In this document: positions 16,344-24,682 of the stretch, piece after piece
Layout of the letters: each line of letters begins with the position of its first letter
How positions within the stretch are numbered: the first letter of the stretch is position 1
From: Bacillota bacterium
Lineage (GTDB): Bacteria > Bacillota > Clostridia > Acetivibrionales > DSM-1351
Length of the DNA: 28,608 bases
Reading direction: 5' to 3'
Assembly: GCA_023392075.1 (NCBI GenBank)
Contig: JAEVZU010000184.1
Location: forward strand, 1 to 28,608
Program-made: the position numbers and the translations under genes
Notes under the pieces: model-generated
Databases searched by the model: none
The model's input: the letters and a program-made list of their open reading frames with translations, nothing else
What the model was told of the DNA's origin: nothing

Positions 16344-19300
16344 ATGAAAAAGAATTATCATGTGGGATTGGACGTTGGATCTACCACTGTAAAAATGGCG
16401 GTTCTTGATAAAAATAACAAGCTTGTTTTTTCCAAGTATCAAAGACATTATTCGGATATCAGAAAAACAATATTCGAATTAATGGACGAGACCTGTGATA
16501 AATTTTATCAGGAAGAATGTACTGTTATGATAACTGGCTCCGGTGGATTGCTGGTCTCTCAGTGGCTGGATCTGGACTTTATTCAGGAAGTTATTGCAGG
16601 CTCCGAGTCTGTACAAACGCTTATCCCCAATACAGATGTTGCAATTGAACTCGGTGGAGAAGATGCTAAAATAACCTATTTTAAAGGCGGCCTGGAACAG
16701 CGTATGAATGGTACCTGTGCCGGTGGTACCGGTTCCTTCATTGACCAGATGGCCTCCTTGCTGCAGACAGATGCGACAGGTCTAAATGAGTATGCTAAAA
16801 ACAGCAGAGTCATTTATCCAATAGCCGCACGCTGCGGAGTTTTTGCAAAAACCGATATTCAACCGCTTTTAAACGAAGGAGCTGCAAAGGAAGATATTGC
16901 CGCCTCGGTATTTCAGTCTGTGGTAAACCAGACTATCAGCGGTCTGGCTTGTGGTAAGCCCATCAAAGGCAATATTGCCTTTTTAGGCGGGCCGCTTTAC
17001 TTCCTGTCCGAATTGAGAAAGAGATTTGAGATAACCCTCAACCTAAAGCCCGAGCAGGTTATCTTCCCTGAGAATTCACAATTGTTTGTAGCCATAGGTG
17101 CTGCCCTGTCCTCGAAGGAATGCAGGGGTGTCTCCTTTAAGGAATTAAAGGAAAAACTGCCTGAATTGAATACCATTGTGGTTCATGAGGTAGAAAGACT
17201 GAAGCCGCTTTTTGGAAGTCAGCAGGACCTGGATCAATTCAGAGCAAGGCATGCGGAGCATTCAATAACGGTTAAGCCGCTGAAAGACTACAAAGGGGAT
17301 TGTTTCCTTGGAATCGATGCGGGATCCACAACTACTAAAGCGGTTTTGATAAATACCGGCGGAGAACTCCTTTATACTCATTACGGAAGTAATGAAGGCA
17401 GTCCGTTGAATTCAGCAATAAGAATATTAAATGATATATATGATCAAATACCTTCAGAGGCCAGAATAGTAAATTCTACAGTTACAGGTTACGGTGAGGG
17501 CCTGATTAAGGCTGCACTGAAAGTGGATATAGGTGAAATAGAGACAATAGCGCATTACAAGGCCGCCGACTTTTTCCTGCCGGGTGTGGATTTTATCCTG
17601 GATATCGGAGGACAGGATATGAAGTGTCTCAAGGTCAAAGACGGCATTATTGACAGTATAATGCTTAACGAGGCATGTTCCTCGGGCTGCGGTTCTTTTA
17701 TAGAAACCTTTGCAAAATCTCTGAACTTCACCGTAGAGGATTTTGCCGCCCAGGCTTTGCTTGCCGAAAAACCTGTTGATCTGGGTTCCAGATGTACGGT
17801 TTTTATGAACTCCAGAGTCAAGCAGGCACAAAAGGAAGGCGCTCAGGTCGGAGATATTTCGGCGGGGCTGTCCTATTCGGTTATAAAGAATGCATTGCTT
17901 AAGGTCATAAAGATCCGAGACCCAAGGGAGATGGGCGAAAAAATAATTGTTCAGGGGGGAACCTTCCTGAATGATGCTGTTTTGAGGAGCTTTGAACTGA
18001 TTTCCGAAAGAGAGGCTGTAAGACCGAATATTGCAGGGCTTATGGGTGCTTTCGGGGCTGCTTTGATCGCAAAGGAACGCTATAACGGAGCACAGTCCAC
18101 GCTTATTACAAAGGAAAATATAGGCGAATTTGACTATAATACCGAGTTGCAGAGGTGTAAGCTCTGTAACAACAACTGTTTGCTGACAATAAATCAATTC
18201 AGCGACGGCAGCCGGTTTGTATCGGGGAACAGGTGTGAAAGAGGAGCCGGTATTGAAACCTCAACACAGGATGTGCCAAATCTTTATGACTATAAATATA
18301 AAAGAATAGTGGGCTACAAGCAGGCCGCAGGTATAGAATATACCAGAGGTACCGTAGGGATACCGCGTGTACTCAACATGTATGAAAACTATCCTTTCTG
18401 GTTTACATTCTTTGATCAGCTGAAATTCAGGGTGGAACTGTCCCCACGTTCTTCAAAGAAAATATATGAACTGGGTATAGAAACCATGCCGTCGGAATCT
18501 GTATGTTATCCGGCTAAACTGGTTCATGGGCATATTACAAGCCTTGTAAACAAAAATGTAAACTTTATTTTCTATCCCTGCCTCCCATATGAAATGGTTG
18601 AGGATGAGGGGGCCGACAATCACTATAACTGTCCTATTGTTACATCTTATCCCGAAGTTATAAAGAATAACATGGATATTCTGAAGACAAAGGGTATCAA
18701 GTTTATGAATCCGTTCCTTCCATATGACAGCAAGGAAAGAATGAAAACAAGACTTTTTGAGGTTCTTGGAAAAGAATTCAATATAACAAAGGCAGAAATA
18801 GAGAATGCTGTGGAAATGGGATATGCTGAGGATGAGAAGGTAAAAAGGGATATTAGGCGGAAGGGTGAAGAAACCCTGAAATATCTAAGAGAGAACAACA
18901 GGAGAGGTATCGTACTGGCTGGAAGGCCATACCATATAGATCCTGAGATACATCACGGTATCCCGCAGTTAATAACCTCTCACGGGTTTGCGGTGCTCAC
19001 CGAGGATTCAATTGCTCATTTGGGAAAGATTGAACGTCCGCTCCGGGTAGTTGACCAGTGGAAATTTCATTCAAGGCTGTATGCAGCGGCAACTGTTGTT
19101 AACGAATATCCGGAGCTTGAAATGATCCAGCTGAATTCCTTCGGCTGTGGTCTGGATGCAGTAACAACAGATCAGGTTCAGGAAATCCTGAATGCCAATG
19201 AAAACATTTATACCGTATTGAAAATAGATGAGGGTAATAATCTTGGTGCCGCAAGGATCAGAATAAGATCCCTGGTAGCTGCTATTGAAGACAGGGACAA

Positions 19301-20645
19301 AAAAGCCCTGAAACCTCACAAAAAGCATGAGCCCCATAAAAAGGCCGTATTTACTGATGAAATGAGAGCAAAGCATACTATTCTGGCTCCCCAGATGTCT
19401 CCTATTCACTTTGATTTTGTTGAGGCAGCGTTCAGAAAGTGCGGCTACAAGGTTGAAGTACTGCCAAATGTTGACAGTGCTGCGGTAGAGGACGGCTTAA
19501 GGTATGTCAACAATGATGCCTGCTATCCGTCGATTATTGTTGTAGGACAGATTGTACATGCATTAAAGTCAGGCAGGTATGATCTTGACAACACGTCGGT
19601 GCTGATCACTCAAACAGGCGGGGGCTGCCGTGCCACAAACTATATCGGCTTCCTGAGAAAAGCTCTGCATGAAGCAGGAATGAGCCAGATTCCGGTTATA
19701 TCTCTAAATGCACTTGGTCTGGATAACCAGCCGGGCTTTAAGATAACACTTGACTTGCTGGACAGTGCCTTCAAGGGACTTGTATACGGAGATCTGCTCA
19801 TGAGGGTACTGTACAGGGTCAGGCCTTATGAAGCTGTGCCCGGCTCGGCGAATGAGCTCTACAGAAAGTGGTCAAAGATATGTGTTGATTCCATCTATGA
19901 GGGTAAGAGGGGAAGCTTCAAACGTAATATCAAGGGTATTGTCAGGGATTTTGATACGCTTGAGCTAAAGGATATAAAGAAGCCGAAGGTAGGTCTTGTA
20001 GGAGAAATCCTCGTTAAGTTCCATCCCGACGCAAATAATAATGTGGTGGATGTGGTGGAAAAGGAAGGCGCAGAGGCGGTAATGCCGGACCTTATGGATT
20101 TCTTCCTGTACTGTGCTTATGATGCAAACTTCAAGTATAAGCACCTGTCTGGTACATTTAAGAAATTGGTTGTAAATAATCTTGCTATTGTAGGTATCGA
20201 GTATTATAGAAGGCACATGAAAAAATATTTGCGCAGGAGCAAGAGGTTTGATCCTCCTCACTCTATTTATGAGCTTGCGGAAAGTGCCTCCGAGATACTG
20301 TCCATCGGAAACCAGACAGGCGAAGGCTGGTTCCTCACGGCGGAAATGATCGAACTCATAAAGAGCGGCGCCGGAAATATAGTTTGTATGCAGCCGTTTG
20401 CATGCCTGCCGAACCATGTTACAGGCAAGGGTATGATCAAGGAATTGAGGAGAAGATATCCTGAATCCAATATAGTTGCAGTGGATTATGATCCTGGTGC
20501 CAGTGAGGTTAATCAGCTTAACAGAATCAAGCTGATGATGTCGGTAGCTTTCAAGAACCTGAAGAATCCGCCTGAGAGGGCTGAGACACCGGTGGCTGAA
20601 CCGGAACCGGAAGTTTTGGTTCAGGATGCAAAAATCAGTTCATAA
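16344..20645 (+). CDS. fused double BadF/BadG/HgdC-type activase plus dehydratase-like Fe-S protein
   Basis: A 1433-residue cytosolic protein related to activators of 2-hydroxyacyl-CoA dehydratases. Domains: ASKHA ATPase 1 (about 5-260: GLDVGSTTVK, ELGGEDAK, CAGGTGSF); ATPase 2 (about 320-580: GIDAGSTTTK, DIGGQDMK, CSSGCGSF); a Cys cluster C605-x2-C608-x3-C612 with Cys631; DUF2229; and a C-terminal HgdB-like region (about 680-1400) with conserved cysteines in ESVCYPAK, FYPCLPYE, SFGCGLD, NDACYP, GGGCRATNY and QPFACLPNH. The cluster-ligand cysteines pair as 125/164 and 445/484. The start is ATG 16344, 12 bases after GGAG; TTG 16326 overlaps that site. Large proteins of this kind are common in anaerobes and uncharacterised. 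No dehydratase subunit genes are nearby. The substrate is unknown. Confidence 0.87.
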   Translation: MKKNYHVGLDVGSTTVKMAVLDKNNKLVFSKYQRHYSDIRKTIFELMDETCDKFYQEECTVMITGSGGLLVSQWLDLDFIQEVIAGSESVQTLIPNTDVAIELGGEDAKITYFKGGLEQRMNGTCAGGTGSFIDQMASLLQTDATGLNEYAKNSRVIYPIAARCGVFAKTDIQPLLNEGAAKEDIAASVFQSVVNQTISGLACGKPIKGNIAFLGGPLYFLSELRKRFEITLNLKPEQVIFPENSQLFVAIGAALSSKECRGVSFKELKEKLPELNTIVVHEVERLKPLFGSQQDLDQFRARHAEHSITVKPLKDYKGDCFLGIDAGSTTTKAVLINTGGELLYTHYGSNEGSPLNSAIRILNDIYDQIPSEARIVNSTVTGYGEGLIKAALKVDIGEIETIAHYKAADFFLPGVDFILDIGGQDMKCLKVKDGIIDSIMLNEACSSGCGSFIETFAKSLNFTVEDFAAQALLAEKPVDLGSRCTVFMNSRVKQAQKEGAQVGDISAGLSYSVIKNALLKVIKIRDPREMGEKIIVQGGTFLNDAVLRSFELISEREAVRPNIAGLMGAFGAALIAKERYNGAQSTLITKENIGEFDYNTELQRCKLCNNNCLLTINQFSDGSRFVSGNRCERGAGIETSTQDVPNLYDYKYKRIVGYKQAAGIEYTRGTVGIPRVLNMYENYPFWFTFFDQLKFRVELSPRSSKKIYELGIETMPSESVCYPAKLVHGHITSLVNKNVNFIFYPCLPYEMVEDEGADNHYNCPIVTSYPEVIKNNMDILKTKGIKFMNPFLPYDSKERMKTRLFEVLGKEFNITKAEIENAVEMGYAEDEKVKRDIRRKGEETLKYLRENNRRGIVLAGRPYHIDPEIHHGIPQLITSHGFAVLTEDSIAHLGKIERPLRVVDQWKFHSRLYAAATVVNEYPELEMIQLNSFGCGLDAVTTDQVQEILNANENIYTVLKIDEGNNLGAARIRIRSLVAAIEDRDKKALKPHKKHEPHKKAVFTDEMRAKHTILAPQMSPIHFDFVEAAFRKCGYKVEVLPNVDSAAVEDGLRYVNNDACYPSIIVVGQIVHALKSGRYDLDNTSVLITQTGGGCRATNYIGFLRKALHEAGMSQIPVISLNALGLDNQPGFKITLDLLDSAFKGLVYGDLLMRVLYRVRPYEAVPGSANELYRKWSKICVDSIYEGKRGSFKRNIKGIVRDFDTLELKDIKKPKVGLVGEILVKFHPDANNNVVDVVEKEGAEAVMPDLMDFFLYCAYDANFKYKHLSGTFKKLVVNNLAIVGIEYYRRHMKKYLRRSKRFDPPHSIYELAESASEILSIGNQTGEGWFLTAEMIELIKSGAGNIVCMQPFACLPNHVTGKGMIKELRRRYPESNIVAVDYDPGASEVNQLNRIKLMMSVAFKNLKNPPERAETPVAEPEPEVLVQDAKISS

Positions 20646-20648
20646 AAT

Positions 20649-20672
20649 AAAGGCCGGCGATGCCGGCCTTTT
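20649..20672. terminator. bidirectional terminator between convergent genes
   Basis: AAAGGCCGGC and GCCGGCCTTT form a perfect 10-bp stem around GAT, with TTTT on the plus side and a T-rich tail on the minus side. It starts 3 bases after the activase stop and ends 3 bases before the stop of the minus-strand gene at 20676, so it serves both. Confidence 0.92.
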
Positions 20673-20675
20673 AAT

Positions 20676-21008
20676 TTACTGCTTCAAGTTGTTTAATATT
20701 TCGCTGATAACGTTAACATAAAGCTTTCCCTCATGCTTTTCCAAACGCTGCAAAATATCTTTTATAAAGAAGTTATTTTTTAATAATTTTGATTTCAGGT
20801 TAATTTTAAAATTTTCAAGACCGGTTTCTGCCTGGGTTAGATCTGCAAACAGTGTCCTGTCCTGGTAATCGGAATAGACAAAGGTATTTATGGCATGCCC
20901 ATCTATTCTGATCCACGATCCGTCGCCGGTCTTTTCTATAAACCTGGCTGTTTCAATAACACCGTCCTTTATGTCCACATAAAATATTTTTTGACCCTCC
21001 TTAAACAT
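20676..21008 (-). CDS. hypothetical protein, 110 residues
   Basis: I do not recognise this family. The product is soluble, with no signal peptide, membrane segment or cysteine. The first half (about 1-55) alternates charged and hydrophobic residues in a beta-strand pattern (IFYVDIKDGVIETARFIEK, then SWIRIDGHAINTFVYS). The second half (about 60-110) is helical and Lys/Leu/Asn-rich. AAGAAGG lies about 12 bases before ATG 21008, a long spacing. It has a candidate promoter at 21068-21097 and shares the terminator at 20649. It sits 106 bases downstream of the sensor kinase on the same strand, so some read-through from the kinase is possible. Confidence 0.7.
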   Translation of the reverse strand: MFKEGQKIFYVDIKDGVIETARFIEKTGDGSWIRIDGHAINTFVYSDYQDRTLFADLTQAETGLENFKINLKSKLLKNNFFIKDILQRLEKHEGKLYVNVISEILNNLKQ

Positions 21009-21063
21009 GGCATTAAGTCACCTTCTTTTAAATTTATTTAATGCTTAATTTATTCCCGAATAC

Positions 21064-21097
21064 AGAGTTTTTAAACTCTCTTATTTCTAATTGTCAA
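21064..21097 (-). promoter_or_regulatory. promoter of the 110-residue gene with a palindrome over the -10
   Basis: On the minus strand TTGACA (21097-21092), an 18-base spacer and TAAAAA (21073-21068) form a sigma-A-like promoter 60 bases before the start codon. The perfect palindrome AGAGTTT-TT-AAACTCT (21064-21079) covers the -10 box, the position expected for a repressor site. Confidence 0.5.
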
Positions 21098-21114
21098 AAA
21101 ACTTATTTAATTAA

Positions 21115-23409
21115 TTAACTGACTGCCGGGAGTTCTATTGTTGCCTTGAAAAGGTCACCGTCAATATTGAGGGTAAAGCTCCCGTTTTGGAGCTCTGTGA
21201 GACTTTTGGCTATTGAAAGCCCCAGTCCCGAACCTTCACTGTGACGGGAGGCATCACCTCTCTTAAATCTCTCCATCAACTCATCAGCATTAACATTCAA
21301 TTCGTAGGCAGATATGTTTTTGACCACAATTTTTGCCGTTTCATCGTTTTGAATTACATCTATATACACTCTTGAATTGGGGAGTGCATACTTGAATACA
21401 TTGGAAAGGAGATTTTCTATAACTCTCCAAAGCAGTTTCCCATCTGCGCTTACAAAAACGTTTTCGGCAGGGAAGCTGGTTCTGAAAATGAGGCCCGATG
21501 TTTCAATTTTATCCGATAGTTCTCCCAGACCTTGAGAAATAAGTGACGCAACATTCAATCTTTCAAAGTTGACCGCTATGTTTCCGCTTGTTGCCTTGGC
21601 CGCTTCAAACAAATCTTCGGTCAGTGATTTCAGTCTCTGGGATTTTGAATCTATGATACCAAGATATTTTCCGGCATTTTCAGATTGAAGCCCTTCATTT
21701 TTCAGCAAGTCAACATACGTGATAATAGAAGTCAGGGGAGTCTTCAAATCGTGAGATACGTTGGTAATAAGCTCAGCCTTCATCCGTTCGGCCTTAACCT
21801 GACTGCCTACTGCATTTTTCAAGCCGTCTGCAATTTGATTTATGGTCCCGGCAAGACTTCTGAGTTCAGGAATACCAGTTTCAGGGAGGTTATAAGTCAA
21901 CTCGCCGGCTCTGATTTTCTCAGCACCATCTCTAATATTAATAAAAATTTTAAAGTTCTTAAGCAGGAAATATATTGCAGCAACATTTACACCCACTATT
22001 CCAAAGAAGCCTATAAACATTACATCGTCGCTGGCGACAAAAATCAGTGCAAATATCAGGGTGAGAAATGCGTAAGCCCCGAAAACAAATACCAATCTCA
22101 TGGTCAGAGGACTTTTATTAAAAACTCCGTTTAGATTATTTTTTATTTTTGCATAAAGACTGTGAAGTCTGCTGAAAATCCATTTGACCAACCTGAAAAT
22201 AAGGGTATACTTAATAACCTCGTGTCTCTTCAATCTCTTGGCAAACATTGTGACAAACAAGATACCTGTCAAAGTACCCAAAATGATTACTACACTTAAA
22301 ATTGTGTATATAACCGTTATATTATAGCGTGTGTTATTCCGATAGAATTCCGGCACAAACTGAACAAGCTGTGCTATACAGAGTATAATAAACGAAACAC
22401 TTACCACAAGTGCTACATCAAGGTATATTATATCTGCGGCTATCAGGTGAACGCCTTCCTTATGCGGACGTCGGCCGGCCGAATATAACAGATATATTAA
22501 GCCGGTTATAAAAGCTAAAAGCCCCAAACCGGAGGTTTTTAGACCTGTCAGACCTCTGATTGAATTGTTTTGAAAGTTATTTACTTCAGTTTGATATCTT
22601 TCGGGGGACATCCCCACATAAACTATTGTATTCTCCGGAATTGAATAAGACATATAAGAATTGACTCCTAAATAGGAATTCCAATTGCTCTTAGTCAGTA
22701 TGGCTGAAAAGGGCAGAGCCTTGAAATAGTTTTCTGCTGTATTGTCATCAGATACATTTGAGTATGTTGTTTTACCATTCTGTACAACTGAATAATGTAT
22801 ACCCTGTAGACCCTCAAGATACTTTATTTGTGAATTATAATCTTCCAATTGCCGGTTGATGGCTTCTTCATCAACATTACCCAACATCTTGTCATATTTT
22901 TCGTTTATTTCTTTTGTATCTTTTTCTTTCTTAGTCTTTAACAGTTGGATTTTTTCGAGAGCATCATTTTTTTTAATATCAGATATAACGTCAGTATTTT
23001 CAGCAACATTACCATTATTATCAATCATGATATTTTGATTGTTGAGATATTCCTGATACTGGTTGACAGAGTTGTAAAAGTCATTTTCAACCTGCTGAAG
23101 CTCGTTGTTTCTGCCGTATTCAATATTGGACTTCATATCGCTTATTTCATCAGGGTCCAGAGTAGCCCCAGACTTGATGTTTTCTTCATTTTTATATTTA
23201 AATGCCACAATAGATATTTGGGAGTAAGCATGCTGCAATATATCCTTCCCGGCCATGCTTTCCTTAAATTCCTTATTTTGAATTGCATCTTCAAAATAAG
23301 GTGCCTGTAAGAGACCGTAGGCAAGAGACAGCATCCCGGCAATGCATAAGACGATTGCAAGAACCTTAAACCATACGGAATATCTATAGTTTTTCAATTT
23401 TATATCCAA
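21115..23409 (-). CDS. membrane sensor histidine kinase with a large extracytoplasmic domain
   Basis: A 764-residue two-component kinase. Membrane segments lie at about 13-34, 290-311, 327-351, 366-389, 438-459 and 464-484. Residues 35-285 are outside the cell and include a charged, coiled-coil-like stretch (about 145-200). A HAMP-like linker (about 485-540) precedes the HisKA H-box NVSHDLKTPLTS with His553. The ATPase domain has the N-box ENLLSNVFKYA (N666, N670), the F-box-like ERFKRGDASR, and the G-box SGLGLSIAKSL. The start is TTG 23409, 25 bases inside the regulator gene and preceded by a GGTGG; it is needed to keep the first membrane helix. The five-helix second block is unusual among VanS/PhoR-like kinases. 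The signal is unknown; a wall or membrane signal is likely from the topology. Confidence 0.92.
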   Translation of the reverse strand: MDIKLKNYRYSVWFKVLAIVLCIAGMLSLAYGLLQAPYFEDAIQNKEFKESMAGKDILQHAYSQISIVAFKYKNEENIKSGATLDPDEISDMKSNIEYGRNNELQQVENDFYNSVNQYQEYLNNQNIMIDNNGNVAENTDVISDIKKNDALEKIQLLKTKKEKDTKEINEKYDKMLGNVDEEAINRQLEDYNSQIKYLEGLQGIHYSVVQNGKTTYSNVSDDNTAENYFKALPFSAILTKSNWNSYLGVNSYMSYSIPENTIVYVGMSPERYQTEVNNFQNNSIRGLTGLKTSGLGLLAFITGLIYLLYSAGRRPHKEGVHLIAADIIYLDVALVVSVSFIILCIAQLVQFVPEFYRNNTRYNITVIYTILSVVIILGTLTGILFVTMFAKRLKRHEVIKYTLIFRLVKWIFSRLHSLYAKIKNNLNGVFNKSPLTMRLVFVFGAYAFLTLIFALIFVASDDVMFIGFFGIVGVNVAAIYFLLKNFKIFINIRDGAEKIRAGELTYNLPETGIPELRSLAGTINQIADGLKNAVGSQVKAERMKAELITNVSHDLKTPLTSIITYVDLLKNEGLQSENAGKYLGIIDSKSQRLKSLTEDLFEAAKATSGNIAVNFERLNVASLISQGLGELSDKIETSGLIFRTSFPAENVFVSADGKLLWRVIENLLSNVFKYALPNSRVYIDVIQNDETAKIVVKNISAYELNVNADELMERFKRGDASRHSEGSGLGLSIAKSLTELQNGSFTLNIDGDLFKATIELPAVS

Positions 23410-24070
23410 TTCCCCACACCACCTTTAAATATTTTGGTTCTTTAGGATTAATTTCTATTTTTTCACGAATTCTTCTTATATGAACAGCTACAGTATTTTC
23501 AGGGCTGAAAGAGGGTTCGTTCCAAACCTGCTCGTAAATCTGATCAATTGAAAATACTCTTCCGGCATTTTCACATAAAAGCTTTAATATTTTGTATTCC
23601 ACAGGGGTGAGACGTACCTGTTCATTGTCAACTTTGACTTCTTTTGCGCTGTCATCAATAATAAGTCCTCCCGATTGGTAAACACCGGTTTTAGGGACGA
23701 AACTGCCCAGTGAAACATATCTTCTTAAGAGTGATTTTACACGCGCCAGCAGTTCCAAAGGGTTAAAAGGCTTGGTTACATAGTCATCGGCACCGAGGTT
23801 TAGACCGAGGATCTTATCTGTGTCTTCGGATTTAGCGCTCAGCATCAGAACGGGGATGTTATACTTTTCTCTGATTTTCATTGTAGCCCGGATACCATCC
23901 ATGACAGGCATCATTATATCCATAATCACAAGCTGGATATCGGCTTTAGCAAAAACAGCCAGAGCTTCAGCTCCGTTATATGCTTTAAATACTGTATAAC
24001 CTTCGTTTTTCAGATATATTTCTATAGCGTCTACAATTTCCTTTTCATCGTCGCAAACAAGTATATTCAC
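23384..24070 (-). CDS. OmpR/PhoB-family response regulator
   Basis: A 228-residue DNA-binding regulator. The receiver domain (1-115) has the acidic pair Asp7/Asp8, phospho-acceptor Asp51 in MDIMMP, Ser79 in MLSAK and Lys100 in VTKP. The winged-helix effector domain (about 130-228) shows LTPVEYKILKLL and the recognition region NTVAVHIRRIREKIE. The start is GTG 24070 with GGAGG seven bases upstream (24078-24082). Its 3' end overlaps the kinase gene by 26 bases, so the pair is translationally coupled. Closest in feel to VanR-type regulators of clostridia. No target gene is evident; the palindrome in its own leader (24091-24128) could be a binding site. Confidence 0.95.
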   Translation of the reverse strand: MNILVCDDEKEIVDAIEIYLKNEGYTVFKAYNGAEALAVFAKADIQLVIMDIMMPVMDGIRATMKIREKYNIPVLMLSAKSEDTDKILGLNLGADDYVTKPFNPLELLARVKSLLRRYVSLGSFVPKTGVYQSGGLIIDDSAKEVKVDNEQVRLTPVEYKILKLLCENAGRVFSIDQIYEQVWNEPSFSPENTVAVHIRRIREKIEINPKEPKYLKVVWGIGYKIEKL

Positions 24071-24090
24071 TGTAAAACCTCCATAGATGA

Positions 24091-24128
24091 GAATGAATTA
24101 TTAGTTTTGATGCTTATATTATTCATTC
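24091..24128. repeat. inverted octamer in the response-regulator leader
   Basis: GAATGAAT (24091-24098) and ATTCATTC (24121-24128) are perfect complements separated by 22 bases. They lie between the candidate -10 (24147) and the ribosome binding site of the regulator gene. They could form an RNA hairpin or a two-half-site operator for autoregulation. Confidence 0.5.
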
Positions 24129-24146
24129 CCCTTGATAATCCTTATC

Positions 24147-24155
24147 ATTATATCA
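24147..24155 (-). promoter_or_regulatory. extended -10 promoter of the two-component operon
   Basis: On the minus strand the sequence reads TGATATAAT, a perfect TGN-TATAAT, about 77 bases upstream of GTG 24070. No good -35 lies at 16-18 bases; TTGACT is present but 27 bases upstream. Confidence 0.55.
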
Positions 24156-24238
24156 CATCCCTGCATTTCAGAATTTGTAAGTCAATTCCTGATTCAACCT
24201 GCTATAAAAGATATTAACTCAGGCATCTTTCAAACTAA

Positions 24239-24267
24239 TTGACAGATTTCTTACAATTTTCTTAAAT
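24239..24267 (+). promoter_or_regulatory. orphan plus-strand sigma-A-like promoter
   Basis: A consensus TTGACA (24239-24244), an exact 17-base spacer and TTAAAT (24262-24267) point rightward into a gap with no plus-strand gene for about 640 bases. Confidence 0.45.
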
Positions 24268-24273
24268 TTTCAG

Positions 24274-24485
24274 GTAACATCGCAGATGAGTTTTATTTTG
24301 TACAGCGAAATTCATAATTAATTGGTTATGCTAGTCAATTGCGCTCAACTTTGCAGTTAAATGTGTTGCACTGATTATGCCGGTACGCGAGTTCCGGTAT
24401 AAACTATTTTGAGGAGTTAAAAGAGAACCTATGGCAGGGAATTTCATGCCAATATAAAAAAACTCCATGAAAGGAGTTTCTTTAT
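24274..24485 (+). ncRNA. candidate small RNA of about 210 nt
   Basis: The stretch lies between the orphan promoter at 24239 and a hairpin (AAACTCC/GGAGTTT, 24460-24479) followed on the plus strand by a TTTCTTTAT-like tail. It has no protein frame of note. Short pairings are visible (TGGCA...TGCCA at 24432-24452). An upstream GGAGTT (24413-24418) could pair with AACTCC (24461-24466) in competition with the terminal stem. No known riboswitch class was recognised. This is a prediction from boundaries only. Confidence 0.25.
24456..24479 (-). terminator. terminator of the zinc-ribbon gene
   Basis: On the minus strand AAACTCC-TTTCAT-GGAGTTT runs into a T tract, giving a 7-bp stem with GGAGTTTTTTT at its 3' side. 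It lies directly after the stop codon of the small gene at 24482. It may also act weakly on plus-strand transcripts. Confidence 0.75.
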
Positions 24486-24682
24486 ATGTTGAAATCGTAT
24501 TTGAAAATGTTTTGAAAAGGCTCGGAGCTTAAGGCCTTGGTAACATTGGTTCCGTTCAAGGTAAGCCTGTGACCACAGCTTTCGCATCTAAAAGTAAGAC
24601 TGTTTAATTTTTCAAGTTCCTCTTCAGGAAGATTTAATAATACGCTGTTACATATACAACATCTAACTGTGCTGAAATTCAA
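24482..24682 (-). CDS. small zinc-ribbon protein, 66 residues
   Basis: A short soluble protein with two zinc knuckles, Cys8-x2-Cys11 (RCCIC, with an extra Cys9) and Cys33-x2-Cys36 (RCESCGHRL), likely binding one Zn(II) or Fe ion. The rest is polar, without a membrane segment. The start codon is TTG 24682, with a strong GGAGGG about six bases upstream, and a terminator follows the stop, so it is a real single-gene unit despite its size. The family and role are not recognised; candidates are a regulatory partner or metal-binding adaptor. No promoter with good boxes was found upstream. Confidence 0.75.
   Translation of the reverse strand: MNFSTVRCCICNSVLLNLPEEELEKLNSLTFRCESCGHRLTLNGTNVTKALSSEPFQNIFKYDFNI

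Noticed and set aside
17454..18197. 247-codon open frame on the minus strand
   Set aside because: It lies fully inside the activase gene, which has clear conserved motifs throughout; the antisense product has no recognisable domain or ribosome binding site.
24268..24480. Known riboswitch class in the regulator/zinc-ribbon gap
   Set aside because: Compared from memory with c-di-GMP, guanidine, ZTP, fluoride, T-box and purine consensus blocks; none matched, so only an unclassified RNA candidate is kept.
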